Counted from the stretch's first letter, positions 20,208 to 28,405 are shown. The stretch is DNA of 64,000 bases from Stutzerimonas stutzeri RCH2 (GCF_000327065.1 NC_019936.1:3562001-3626000); one strand, 5' to 3'. Numbers and translations are program-made. Notes: generated by a model from the sequence alone, not told the origin.

Positions 20208-21053
20208 CTAGACACTCTCCAAGCTCTGGAAATAACGCTTTTCAAACTCCACTGGCGACAGCTGCATAGCGCTGCTGTGCCGGCGCTTGGGGTTATAGAA
20301 CATCTCGATGTAATCGAACACATCACTGCGGGCTTCTTCGCGAGTGCCGTAGGTTTTCCGTCGGATGCGCTCCCGCTTCAGCAACTGGAAAAAGCTTTCC
20401 GCGACCGCGTTGTCGTGACAGTTACCGCGTCGACTCATGCTGCTGATTAGGTTGTTGGCCTTTAGGAAGCTCTGCCAGTCCGAGCTGCTGAACTGGCTGC
20501 CCTGGTCGGAGTGGATCATCACCTCCTGCCTGGGCTTGCGCCGCCAGACCGCCATCAACAACGCATCGATGGCCAGGTCGCTGCACATCCGTGGTTTCAT
20601 CGACCAGCCGATCACCTGGCGCGAAAACAGATCCAGCACCACCGCCAAGTACAACCAGCCCTCATAGGTGCGGATGTAGGTGATGTCGGTGACCCAGACC
20701 TTGTTCGGCTCGCTGACCTTGAACTGCCGCTCCAGGCGGTTGGGCGAAGCCACCGTCGGCTTACCGCCGTAATAGCCGGGGCGCCGACGATAACCGGTCT
20801 GCGAACGCAGCCCCTCCACCCGCATCAGGCGAGCCACGCGGTGCCGGCCACAGGACTCGCCCAGCTCACGCAGGTCGTCGTGGATCTTGCGGTAGCCGTA
20901 GACCCCGCCGCTTTCCAGCCAGGCATGCTTGATCAATCCGAGCAGGCGCTGATCTTCCTTCTCGCGTGCGGATTTCGGCTCGGCCAGCCAGGCGTAGTAA
21001 CCGCTGGGATGTACCTGGAGGGTCTGGCAGAGACGCCGTACCGGGTACTCCAC
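20208..21053 (-). CDS. IS3-family transposase OrfB (DDE catalytic part)
   Basis: A 281-aa integrase-like segment. It has the helical HTH_21 region (YAWLAEPKSAREKEDQRLL) and an rve DDE core: Asp in WVTDITYI, Asp in SDQGSQF, and Glu in NAVAESFFQLLKRE. All three are intact. In this family it is normally made as an OrfAB fusion by -1 frameshifting; a slippery A6G lies near the end of orfA at about 21114-21120. The listed ATG is the first in frame; the fused protein would start at orfA. Confidence 0.92.
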   Translation of the reverse strand: MEYPVRRLCQTLQVHPSGYYAWLAEPKSAREKEDQRLLGLIKHAWLESGGVYGYRKIHDDLRELGESCGRHRVARLMRVEGLRSQTGYRRRPGYYGGKPTVASPNRLERQFKVSEPNKVWVTDITYIRTYEGWLYLAVVLDLFSRQVIGWSMKPRMCSDLAIDALLMAVWRRKPRQEVMIHSDQGSQFSSSDWQSFLKANNLISSMSRRGNCHDNAVAESFFQLLKRERIRRKTYGTREEARSDVFDYIEMFYNPKRRHSSAMQLSPVEFEKRYFQSLESV

Positions 21054-21079
21054 CGACAGCTTGCTGATGACGGCGTACT

Positions 21080-21358
21080 TCAGCCGGACTCCTTGGCAAA
21101 GTACGCGGCGGCCTTTTTTAGGATGTCTCGCTCTTCGGTCACCCGCTTGAGTTCCGCGCGCAAGCGACGCAGCTCGGCCTGTTGATCATCTACCTGCTGC
21201 CGCTGTGCTTGGGGCTTGCTGTAGCGCTTTACCCAGGCGTACAGGCTGTGCGCGGACACGCCTAGACGCTCCGCCACATCGGCAACGCGCAAACCGCGCT
21301 CGGTGACTTGCTTGACCGCTTCGATCTTGAATTCTTCGGGGTAACGCTGGTTGCTCAT
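21080..21358 (-). CDS. IS3-family transposase OrfA
   Basis: A 92-aa HTH_Tnp_1 protein: RYPEEFKIEAVKQVTERGLR and VADVAERLGVSAHSLYAWVK, then a leucine-zipper coiled coil (AELRRLRAELKRVTEERDIL). It binds the element ends and dimerises. The A6G run about 40 bases before its stop is the expected -1 frameshift site that produces OrfAB. Confidence 0.92.
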   Translation of the reverse strand: MSNQRYPEEFKIEAVKQVTERGLRVADVAERLGVSAHSLYAWVKRYSKPQAQRQQVDDQQAELRRLRAELKRVTEERDILKKAAAYFAKESG

Positions 21359-21614
21359 GGCACCTCCTGATGGGCCTCATTATGAGGCTTGGAGGTGTCT
21401 ACGAAACCAGGGGCGATTCACATCGAGATATTCGGGAATCAAAAGGAGACAGAGCGCTGGCTCAAAGCACCAAACAAGGCCCTTGGCGGAAACTCTCCCG
21501 CATCGCTTTGCAAGACAGAGGATGGAGCGATACAGGTTCGGCGCTGCTACACGCGGTAAAGTGGTGAGGGAGCGTGTAAATGGTGTCGATTTTTTATCTT
21601 TTGTAGAGGCTGAC

Positions 21615-21842
21615 ATGACGTTGCCCCATGAGCGTACCCGCGCAGTAGCGCAAACCTACGAGTTTCTAGGAAAACTCGCTCGTAACAGCAATCTGCCCGA
21701 GGAAATTCGCCGCGACGCACTCCACTTGCTACGCCATTTCCCCAATCAATATGACGTAACCAAGGCAGGAGCGAATGAAGAGAGGCTGTCAGAGGTTCCG
21801 CACTTGTTCATTGACCCTGTCTTTAGCTCTTCATGCGTTTAG
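21615..21842 (+). CDS. BPSL0761-family small protein
   Basis: A 75-aa protein starting MTLPHERTRAVAQTYEFLGK with an AGAGG site 5 bases upstream. The pattern 'PHERTRAV...FL..LA....LPEEIRRDALHLLRHFP' is what I know as the BPSL0761 family, common on proteobacterial islands and often near antitoxin-like genes. Function unknown. It follows the broken antitoxin gene on the same strand and may once have been its partner. Confidence 0.65.
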   Translation: MTLPHERTRAVAQTYEFLGKLARNSNLPEEIRRDALHLLRHFPNQYDVTKAGANEERLSEVPHLFIDPVFSSSCV

Positions 21843-21932
21843 ATAGAAAACCTGATGCTTTCGTATCAGGCGTGATCCAAACTGAGTCGCCAGCGTCACA
21901 GTCAGGCGTTTCGATGTGACCATGGTCGGAAT

Positions 21933-22553
21933 TTATACAAGTTCCGGTGGGGTTAGGATGGATGAATCAAGGACAATGAGGATTGGATAGCTCGCACCTG
22001 ATTGCTGTTCATTACCAAGAATTGCCTGATAGCCCGAAAGATTGCCCGCTGTGACAATGTCTTCAATACAGTCTCGCGTTATCGCTTGAAGTTGATTCAA
22101 GACTGCAATGCTTTGGGCCGTGCCGGGAAATGCTAAGGCGAGATGATGAAGCCTTTGATAGTGCTCCGCTTCGTGCGGAGGAGGTGCGAACTTCATTATC
22201 TCACCCGTCTTCCAACCCTCTTGCCAGTAATGCTGGTAGCCCACCTGAGCGTTTCCTTTCCCTGGGCGAACGTTGCGTACAGCCTCACGAAAATTCTCTG
22301 ATTCAGCGATCGTGCAGGTCTCACCTGGACGGCTTAAATTCAATATGGTCTTACCAGGCAATACCGACGATTTATACACATGACCATTGACTGCATACGC
22401 TTGTACTGACTGTTTTGCGAACAGCAAAGACCTAGTAAAGAACAGGCCTCTATGGAGCGGCATTCCATTTTTCAGATTTGCAGGTCGACCATCTATCTTC
22501 CACTGTGAGAATCTCGAATTTGTACCGTGAAACCAATCTGTTAAATAGTCCAT
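21933..22553 (-). CDS. Possible ADP-ribosyltransferase-like protein
   Basis: A 206-aa protein from ATG 22553 (MDYLTDWFHGTNSRFSQW); a GTG 12 codons upstream (22589) is an alternative start. The opening WFHGTNS.F, then NGMPLHRGLFFTRSLLFAKQ and YAVNGHVYKSSVLPGKTILNL, follows the layout of ART-fold proteins (YHGT, then GxYFT...A..Y, then a VY..xV strand). A catalytic Glu is not obvious, so activity is uncertain. It is on the same strand as the CBASS operon and 160-200 bases downstream of it, separated by a hairpin. A toxin, effector or phage-derived gene are all possible. Confidence 0.45.
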   Translation of the reverse strand: MDYLTDWFHGTNSRFSQWKIDGRPANLKNGMPLHRGLFFTRSLLFAKQSVQAYAVNGHVYKSSVLPGKTILNLSRPGETCTIAESENFREAVRNVRPGKGNAQVGYQHYWQEGWKTGEIMKFAPPPHEAEHYQRLHHLALAFPGTAQSIAVLNQLQAITRDCIEDIVTAGNLSGYQAILGNEQQSGASYPILIVLDSSILTPPELV

Positions 22554-22657
22554 AAAATGTTCCAATTCCGAATCAGCACCAACAGCCACAGCACCATTGC
22601 TAAATGACAGCTTCTAGTCACCGGCTGCAGGTTGCTACAGTGTGCTTTTAGTCTATA

Positions 22658-22682
22658 GTAGCCGCTAGAGAAGAGCTGCTAC
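22658..22682 (-). terminator. Hairpin between CBASS operon and ART-like gene
   Basis: GTAGCCGCT (22658-22666) pairs with AGCTGCTAC (22674-22682) with one mismatch around AGAGAAG. It lies about 65 bases past the cap4 stop, so it could end the CBASS transcript. No T-run. Confidence 0.4.
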
Positions 22683-22748
22683 TGTCCAATAGAGGTCATC
22701 GAGTATTTATCTAAGCCGGGGGACTTAAACTGCAATTAGGCCGACTCC

Positions 22749-24296
22749 TTAACTGAGGGCTGAAGTTATCTCTGGATACGACAACGATGGTCGATAAGAT
22801 CCATCGGCCTGAAAGTCAAAATCGAACTCATACAACGTCAGTGGTTTGAGTAATGACGCCTGCCGCCCAAGATAAAATGTGAAAGCATTTGGTGCCGAAA
22901 TGAACAGGTGATAGCGCTCACGCCTCGCCGTTATGTCGATCACTCGATCGACGGCGATTTTCGAGGCCAATTGCTCGGCTAGGTGATTTGCATGAGCTCC
23001 TGACGTAATAGCTCGCGGCGAGGCTCCTCCCACCAAAGTCGCTACCAGCAGACGACGGAAGTGCCCCGGGTTTTCTTCAAGAAATTGTCGTACCGAACCT
23101 TCCGTCTCACGAGTCAAACTGACCGCACAGACTGTACCGCTACCATCGGGATCTAGTTCGTGCTCAGAGAATACCCACCCGTTGGATGCACTGCTCAGGG
23201 TCTCGTCATCGGGCGCCCAAATCTTCATGACAGGCGAGCGCTGCTCTAATTCTGTCAGCCTTCCAGATTTAGCATCGAGTACAGCTCCAGCCGCAAAAGC
23301 CAGAGTGGCATGAGCCTCGATTGCCAGACGGATACGCCCATCTTCGGAGGGCACATTCAATAAAAACTCTCGGAGCTTGGGCAGAAGCGAATCTCTCCAG
23401 GAACTCTCATCTCGTATCGTCCGTTCATCAAACTCTGGAACCAGATTCAGCACATGAGCACAGCGGTTCTCCATTCGATCGAGGGGATGCTCAAACGACT
23501 TCACGCCGAATATCAGTGGTGCTGCCTTCGACTTTTCGGCCAGCAAGCCTTCTTGCGCACATTTATCTTTAAAGTCTGATCGGTCGAACACCGTTCTGCG
23601 TTGCCCGACCCATTCGAAGATATTTCCGTCGTAAACAGTGACGCTCGCGTTCGGCTCAGGCCTAACCAACCCATTCGCACGGCATGCGCTGTCCAAAAGA
23701 TCGCGTAGCCCATCCAACGAGTCGCGGGACAGATGGAAAGCCAAGCTGTTACAGAGTGCACGTAGCTCCTCTTCTTCTATATCGAGGTGGTCGCACCAAA
23801 GCTTACGCAGGCTCCCAGTTGCACTACGCTCGGTTGTCCCTTGAAACAGCTTATCCACGTCGAGATTTAGGGACTTTGAGCGAATGCATTTCGCCAAGGT
23901 ATCAGCTAGATCTGCCATGTGGTTGGTGACTAAGACCAGCCTAGACGTGCACTCATTGGCCTTGTCATGTCGATGCGCAGCAAGAGCACGCTGCAACATA
24001 GAGGTGGTAGTAGCATTAATGTACTCGGGTCGTACTAGATCCCCGTGCGTAAACGAGCCAGGTATCGCGTGCCACTTACATTGCATTCGCTCAATATGAA
24101 CCGAGTTTCCCCGATGATCTTGAGGTGCGCGAAGGGGGTCATACTCAACCCAAATGTCGTCGAACCCTTTCAGTCCGGACTCGAAACCCACGCGGATGAT
24201 TGGGCTTCCTTCGTCTAGCAAGCGGGCGGCATAAAGCCAAAACATTCGCGCTTGGAACACATCACCATCACGACGAGTGACAACTGCCTGCGTCAT
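22749..24296 (-). CDS. cap4: CBASS effector Cap4: DUF4297-like nuclease fused to SAVED sensor
   Basis: A 515-aa two-domain effector. The N-terminal part has the endonuclease pattern GDVFQARMFWLYAARLL, GLKGFDDIWVEY, IERMQCKWH, where the DD and QxK match the PD-(D/E)xK-type DUF4297 site of Cap4. The C-terminal part fits SAVED: RYHLFISAPNAFTFYLGRQA followed by LTLYEFDFD, the nucleotide-sensing fold. In characterised Cap4 proteins, cyclic oligonucleotide binding to SAVED drives oligomerisation and indiscriminate dsDNA cutting, killing the infected cell. It starts 35 bases after cap6 with a GAGAGG ribosome-binding site. Last gene of the CBASS operon. Confidence 0.85.
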   Translation of the reverse strand: MTQAVVTRRDGDVFQARMFWLYAARLLDEGSPIIRVGFESGLKGFDDIWVEYDPLRAPQDHRGNSVHIERMQCKWHAIPGSFTHGDLVRPEYINATTTSMLQRALAAHRHDKANECTSRLVLVTNHMADLADTLAKCIRSKSLNLDVDKLFQGTTERSATGSLRKLWCDHLDIEEEELRALCNSLAFHLSRDSLDGLRDLLDSACRANGLVRPEPNASVTVYDGNIFEWVGQRRTVFDRSDFKDKCAQEGLLAEKSKAAPLIFGVKSFEHPLDRMENRCAHVLNLVPEFDERTIRDESSWRDSLLPKLREFLLNVPSEDGRIRLAIEAHATLAFAAGAVLDAKSGRLTELEQRSPVMKIWAPDDETLSSASNGWVFSEHELDPDGSGTVCAVSLTRETEGSVRQFLEENPGHFRRLLVATLVGGASPRAITSGAHANHLAEQLASKIAVDRVIDITARRERYHLFISAPNAFTFYLGRQASLLKPLTLYEFDFDFQADGSYRPSLSYPEITSALS

Positions 24297-24331
24297 AACT
24301 CTGCCTCTCTGATCAGTTGCACAGCAGTGAC

Positions 24332-25264
24332 TCAGCGATCCTGGAACGCTGGTGTGGGTTTCATTGCTTGAGCGGTGAGCAGTGCCTCACGCGCGTCCAC
24401 GGCCTTATTCGGATAGGCAGCAAGAATGATGGAAGGAATCAGTCGCTGGTTGATGTCAGAGAATGTAAAACCAGGTTCATTCGCTTCCCGCGCCCCGGTC
24501 AGCTTAACTAGCTGGTCAATTGCAACAGTCGGAAGACCCAGGCCTTCTAGTTTCGAACTCAACAAATAGCGCCGCTGGACTTCGTCGGGTCGACCAAACG
24601 TCAGCACCTCAGCTGCTCGCCGCTGCACTGCTGGATCAAGCGCTTTGAGTCGATTGGTACACATCAGTACTGCCGCTGGAAGCTTCTGATTGGCAATGCG
24701 GTCAATGCCTCGAATGAAAGCATTTACCCCTGCACGATCCTCGTGGTGCATCTGCGCGTTTTCTCGGGATTGGGCCAAAGCATCAGCTTCGTCGATCAGC
24801 AGCAACACAGCACCGCGAGCCTTCCCGCTTGAGTTCTTGAGCTTCTCTGCAGCCTCGATGGTGTAGTCGAATGCGGCTGAAACCAGTTGGGTCATTTCTC
24901 CCACACGGCCCTGTCCGCGAGTCGCGAGGCTCAAAGGGTAGAGGGTGATGTCGATACCCTCTTGCCGAGCGACAGCATCGCCGATGGTTTCAGCAAGTTC
25001 GGTTTTACCCGAGCCAACATCACCTGCCAGAACGGCTAAAGGGGGGCGGCGCATAACCGTATCAACAGCTGCGCGGGCCTGCGGGTGATGCTTCTCGGCC
25101 CACTCTTGCAAACCGTACGGGTTGACCAAAAGACCCAATATTTTAGCCAGCCGCTCTTTATGCGCGTCCAGTCCGACGAGGCGTGCCAAACGCTCTTGGG
25201 GCTCGAAGTCCGGGAAGCTTACGCGTCGCTCAAACAGTTCATCTAGAGACGGTTTTACGTTCAT
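24332..25264 (-). CDS. cap6: CBASS TRIP13/Pch2-like AAA+ ATPase Cap6
   Basis: A 310-aa AAA+ protein with Walker A AGDVGSGKTE (about residue 92) and Walker B VLLLIDEADAL (about 155), and a sensor region CTNRLKALDPAVQRRAAEV (about 200). In type III CBASS the TRIP13-like ATPase disassembles the active HORMA-synthase complex and so resets or restrains signalling. The ATG at 25264 overlaps the cap7 stop (TGATG). Length and context match Cap6. Confidence 0.9.
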   Translation of the reverse strand: MNVKPSLDELFERRVSFPDFEPQERLARLVGLDAHKERLAKILGLLVNPYGLQEWAEKHHPQARAAVDTVMRRPPLAVLAGDVGSGKTELAETIGDAVARQEGIDITLYPLSLATRGQGRVGEMTQLVSAAFDYTIEAAEKLKNSSGKARGAVLLLIDEADALAQSRENAQMHHEDRAGVNAFIRGIDRIANQKLPAAVLMCTNRLKALDPAVQRRAAEVLTFGRPDEVQRRYLLSSKLEGLGLPTVAIDQLVKLTGAREANEPGFTFSDINQRLIPSIILAAYPNKAVDAREALLTAQAMKPTPAFQDR

Positions 25265-25779
25265 CAATAGCTCCTTACGCTTGCACGGTTGAGGGCGCGG
25301 CCACCTGCCGAATAGGTCTTGTCATTTTCTAGATAGCCACTGACCCCCGGTGTTGGCGCGCCTTCTCGCTTAAAAGGCAAATCTTCTAGGGCGCTCTCCC
25401 GCTCAGCCGCCGCATCGCTGTAGTACTTCGAGCTGTAAGTCATGTAGCTGGAGAAGGACGCCCCAGTCACGTCTTTCCCAGGACGTACCTTTCCCGGATC
25501 ATCATCCGAACCTGCGCCTACCAGATCCCCTGCTGTGTAGCGCAGAGTGGGCTCGATGAAATCGTTGCCACGCTTGAAGCCGTAGGTCACCTCCCCGAGA
25601 TACCCGGTTTTAAGCATCACAATTAGTTCCGCTTCGTACTGCGCGATCGAGGAATCGCTGGGATAGCCGTAGAAGCGCTGAACCCGCTTAAGGTCAGTCG
25701 CTACTTTGGCTGCCATGTGTCGAGCATGGGTGACAGTGAAGGTCTGCGATTCAGCGACGCTGAAGCTATAGGAAGACAT
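25264..25779 (-). CDS. cap7: CBASS HORMA-domain protein Cap7
   Basis: A 171-aa protein from ATG 25779 (MSSYSFSVAESQTFTVTHAR) with AGGGG 10 bases upstream; the frame extends upstream only into the synthase gene. The N-terminal 'SFSVAESQTFTVTHARHMAAKVATDLKR' block and ELIVMLKTGYLGEVTYGF are those of bacterial HORMA proteins found beside CD-NTases. In known systems HORMA binds a closure peptide, then binds and activates the synthase. The flexible C-terminus (after about residue 110) may hold the safety-belt region. It sits 7 bases after the synthase stop. Confidence 0.85.
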   Translation of the reverse strand: MSSYSFSVAESQTFTVTHARHMAAKVATDLKRVQRFYGYPSDSSIAQYEAELIVMLKTGYLGEVTYGFKRGNDFIEPTLRYTAGDLVGAGSDDDPGKVRPGKDVTGASFSSYMTYSSKYYSDAAAERESALEDLPFKREGAPTPGVSGYLENDKTYSAGGRALNRASVRSY

Positions 25780-25786
25780 GGCTTTA

Positions 25787-26752
25787 TCACCCCTGGAATG
25801 AAGAACCGAAGACTTTCTGCCAGTAGCCAACCGTCAACTGCTTGGTCGGCGCGTAGGTCGCAGCTTCAATGGCATCACCTGCTTCCATTGCCGCATCAAC
25901 GATCGCGTCAACGTTGCGCTGCGTATACAAACGAGCGACGTTGTTACTGGGGTTTACTGGGTCAATGATCTGCACGAGATCAGACAGCGCACCGACTTTC
26001 GAGGCCGCGTAGTTGTCCTCAAAGACAATTCGCTGCCGTAGTCCGCTTATCGCCAGATAGGTAAAGAACGCCTGCATGGCCTCGGGATAGTCGGAGAAGT
26101 CGACTCCGTCGTCGCACAGCTTGGCCATGATCAGCTCGATCATGAATGACTTGAACCGGAAATCCTGACGCTCCTGCTTCATTAGGCGTGCCCAGTACTT
26201 GGCCAGCCGAACAACCTGAGCAAAATGAGTTGGGGCAGCACGTTTACGCGCCTTGGCAAACTCAAGGTGCAACGGAATGCTTGTCTCTAGGAAAGATCCA
26301 TCCTCCTGGCTCACCAAGTTGCCCCGCCAATTTGGCAAGCCGGAGTACAGCACCGGCACAACATCGACATCCAGGCCTGAACCTTTGAAGGACACGGTTA
26401 CCGAGTAGGTCTGTGGCTTGACTTGATCAGGCGTGAAGTTAGGAAAAGCCTTGCGCAGCCTCTCCGCCAGATAATCGAGCAGATCGCGAATATCGTGCGG
26501 CGCCTCAGAACCACTGATGTACACGGCAACATCAATGTCGTTCAGCGAGCGAAGCGCCGTCCCTTTAGCCAGGCTGCCAGACAGCATCATGCGTTTCAGC
26601 GAAAAATCGTCGTGGTCTGCCAGGTACCCTTCCAGCTTGTCCTGCAGCCGCTGAGCTTGCTCGCGATACTGCTGAGCCTTTTCCTTAGGCAGATTCACTT
26701 TTTCCTCGGCGAACCGCGCTATATCCTTATGGTCGATGTGCTCTCTTGCCAT
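25787..26752 (-). CDS. CBASS CD-NTase (cyclic oligonucleotide synthase)
   Basis: A 321-aa cGAS/DncV-like nucleotidyltransferase. The active site is complete: MLSGSLAKGTALRSLNDIDVAV (GS...DxD, residues about 55-77) and the third acidic strand GLDVDVVPVL (about 127). The C-terminal NPSNNVARLYTQ and YWQKVFGSSF are typical of clade C/D enzymes of HORMA-type CBASS. It should make a cyclic di- or trinucleotide when Cap7 signals infection; the exact product and clade cannot be read here. GAGGGG precedes the start. First gene of the cdn-cap7-cap6-cap4 operon. Confidence 0.92.
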   Translation of the reverse strand: MAREHIDHKDIARFAEEKVNLPKEKAQQYREQAQRLQDKLEGYLADHDDFSLKRMMLSGSLAKGTALRSLNDIDVAVYISGSEAPHDIRDLLDYLAERLRKAFPNFTPDQVKPQTYSVTVSFKGSGLDVDVVPVLYSGLPNWRGNLVSQEDGSFLETSIPLHLEFAKARKRAAPTHFAQVVRLAKYWARLMKQERQDFRFKSFMIELIMAKLCDDGVDFSDYPEAMQAFFTYLAISGLRQRIVFEDNYAASKVGALSDLVQIIDPVNPSNNVARLYTQRNVDAIVDAAMEAGDAIEAATYAPTKQLTVGYWQKVFGSSFQG

Positions 26753-26830
26753 TTCATTCCCCTCAATCCATACGCGTCTAGTGGCCGGGCGAGGAGCTGA
26801 AAGGGCTAGTCGTCGAGCCAGGAAAAAAAA

Positions 26831-26899
26831 GTTCGGAATAGCGAACTTTGTGACAGGCTGCTCGCGTCTATCGCCTTTGTCAAACTATTTGTTCGGAAT
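26831..26899. promoter_or_regulatory. Candidate operator pair between CBASS and its regulator
   Basis: The 188-base divergent region holds GTTCGGAATAGCGAAC (26831-26846), with GTTCG/CGAAC arms, and a second GTTCGGAAT (26891-26899), 60 bases apart on the same strand. The second copy lies directly upstream of the regulator's extended -10. Two like sites flanking the divergent promoters fit binding by the HTH protein encoded at 26941. Inference. Confidence 0.5.
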
Positions 26900-26901
26900 C
26901 G

Positions 26902-26910
26902 TGGTATTTT
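26902..26910 (+). promoter_or_regulatory. Extended -10 for the HTH/protease gene pair
   Basis: TG-G-TATTTT is an extended -10 (TGn plus hexamer), placing transcript start near 26917, 24 bases before the HTH gene start. No -35 at ideal spacing; TTGTCA at 26877-26882 is 22 bases upstream. GGAGGAGA at 26926-26933 is a strong ribosome-binding site. Confidence 0.45.
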
Positions 26911-26940
26911 GTACTTAACGACTATGGAGGAGACACGACG

Positions 26941-27264
26941 ATGACTACCCGTCTCGGCGAGAAGCTCCGCGACCTGCGCAAGCAGCGTGGGCTGACCCTG
27001 GAAAAACTTGCGGACATGGCAGGGCTCAGCAAGAGCTATCTATGGGAGCTGGAGAACCGAGAGTCTCAAAGACCCTCAGCAGAGAAGCTCACAGCACTGG
27101 CAGATGTTCTCGGAGTAGGAACAGCTTACTTTTTCGAGGATGATCTCCGTGAGCCGGAAGAAAAGCATCTCGATGAAGCCTTCTTCCGCGGCTACAAGAA
27201 TCTGGAGCCGGATGCGAAAGCGCAGCTTAGGAGGATTCTAGATACGTTCAAAAAGGACTTTTAA
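26941..27264 (+). CDS. HTH regulator of the CBASS locus (CapH-like)
   Basis: A 107-aa protein with an N-terminal XRE helix-turn-helix (LGEKLRDLRKQRGLTLEKLA, then GLSKSYLWELENRESQRPSAEKL) and a C-terminal helical tail (DEAFFRGYKNLEPDAKAQLRRI). It is divergent from the CBASS operon and two bases upstream of an ImmA/IrrE-type protease gene. This is the arrangement of CapH/CapP, where CapH represses CBASS and is cleaved by CapP after DNA damage. The assignment rests on architecture and position, not on close similarity that I can check. Confidence 0.8.
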   Translation: MTTRLGEKLRDLRKQRGLTLEKLADMAGLSKSYLWELENRESQRPSAEKLTALADVLGVGTAYFFEDDLREPEEKHLDEAFFRGYKNLEPDAKAQLRRILDTFKKDF

Positions 27265-27266
27265 AG

Positions 27267-28157
27267 ATGCCTGATGGCAAGGTATGGACACCGCAGAAAG
27301 CAGCCATCCATCTGACCAAAATCTGTGATCAGATCAGCCAATCCCTAGGGCTTGATCGCTTCCCTGTCAATGTTAGCGAGCTTGCCCTTGGCGCCTTCGA
27401 GGTCTTTAAATACCCCGACCCGATCGTCAAGGTAGAGGCTGTCGACATCAAAAACTTCGATGGTGCGCTGTTCGCCAACGAAGCGAAAGACCGCTGGATG
27501 CTTCTATACAACAACGGCTTGAAATCTCCAGGTCGTATTCGTTTCACTCAAGCTCATGAGCTGGGGCACTACATCCTCCATCGTCTCAAGCGCGACGAAT
27601 TTCAATGCAGCAGTGATGACATGCTGTCATGGGAGGAAAAGAACATTGAGGCCGAAGCCGATCTATTTGCATCTTTTCTGCTGATGCCCCTAAACGACTT
27701 TCGCAGCCAACTCACCCCAGACACTGACATTGAAGTATTGCGTCATTGTGCAGATCGCTATGGCGTTTCACTTACCGCTGCTGCCCTGAAGTGGATTGAG
27801 TGCACTGAGGACAGTTCGGTCTTGATACTGTCTCGTGATGGCTTCATGAAATGGGCATTTGCCAGCTCGGCTGCACGCCGTAATGGTGCTTTTTTCCGAA
27901 CACGCCAGAGCCCCATCCCAATCCCCGCGGGTTCGTTAGCAGCTTGCTCAACAATTACCCAAGAGCGGAAGGGAATTGAGCTTCCAGCCTCACTCTGGTT
28001 CCCCCATGCTGATCCCAGCGCTTGCGTTCGTGAAATGAAAATTCATTCCGAGCGTTATGAGTACGTCATTACCCTGCTCCGACTTCCTCGCTCTGCTGCG
28101 GTTTGGCCTCCTTATCAAGAGTCTCGAGACAGAAACGATTACTGGCGGCGCAGATGA
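27267..28157 (+). CDS. ImmA/IrrE-family metallopeptidase (CapP-like)
   Basis: A 296-aa protein with the zinc motif QAHELGHYILH (HExxH, about residue 95) and the downstream EAEADLFASFLLMP Glu-containing helix (about 128), both typical of ImmA/IrrE (DUF955) peptidases. The C-terminal 130 residues form an unassigned, possibly sensor, domain. Two bases separate it from the HTH gene, so they are co-translated. By analogy with CapP it would cut the HTH repressor on stress and release CBASS expression. The last 25 residues are basic and may reflect a frame change near the end. Confidence 0.8.
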   Translation: MPDGKVWTPQKAAIHLTKICDQISQSLGLDRFPVNVSELALGAFEVFKYPDPIVKVEAVDIKNFDGALFANEAKDRWMLLYNNGLKSPGRIRFTQAHELGHYILHRLKRDEFQCSSDDMLSWEEKNIEAEADLFASFLLMPLNDFRSQLTPDTDIEVLRHCADRYGVSLTAAALKWIECTEDSSVLILSRDGFMKWAFASSAARRNGAFFRTRQSPIPIPAGSLAACSTITQERKGIELPASLWFPHADPSACVREMKIHSERYEYVITLLRLPRSAAVWPPYQESRDRNDYWRRR

Positions 28158-28405
28158 GCATGCTCACCTGCCGGCCGTTGACAGGCAGGAGGCGGCCAAA
28201 AGCAGCCGCCCGAAGCCGTCTACGAAAAGAAGGTCTACTCACAGTATCAGTCAATCCGCTTGAAACACCTTGCGACCTTTCCTCGATTGAGAAGCCACAA
28301 ATGCACCTCTAGAGTTGCCTCCGCAACGCCGGGCCCCTCTGACAGCTAACCGCTGCCATGTCGGAGTTGCAGTTTGCACAACTTCGACACTTAGAGGAGG
28401 GGCTC

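Larger units (their letters stand above)
20190..21420 (-). mobile_element. IS3-family insertion sequence, complete
   Basis: A 1,231-bp element with terminal inverted repeats starting TGAATCGCCCC at both ends (left 20190, right ending 21420), with further paired blocks TAGACAC and CCAAG inside. A 3-bp target duplication, CAT, flanks it (20187-20189 and 21421-21423). It carries overlapping-frame orfA and orfB on the minus strand. Intact ends and duplication suggest recent, possibly active insertion. Confidence 0.92.
20086..21567 (+). pseudogene. Xre/MbcA/ParS antitoxin-domain gene split by IS3 element
   Basis: Removing the IS3 element (20190-21420) and one CAT duplication joins two pieces into one frame reading ALAKAVNQLAIEIFGNQKET then ERWLKAPNKALGGNSP and CKTEDGAIQV. 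'FG...ERWL..PN.ALGG..P...TE.GA..V' is the DUF2384 toxin-binding signature of MbcA/ParS/Xre antitoxins, normally paired with RES toxins. No good ATG is visible in the 5' part, and a one-base shift near 21540 is needed to reach the family-like end ALLHAVKW (stop 21567). So the gene was already damaged or shortened. No RES toxin was found nearby. Confidence 0.65.

Noticed and set aside
21933..22589. RES-domain toxin partner of the broken antitoxin
   Set aside because: It is on the opposite strand, and the R-S-E pattern of RES proteins is not visible; it fits an ART-like layout better.
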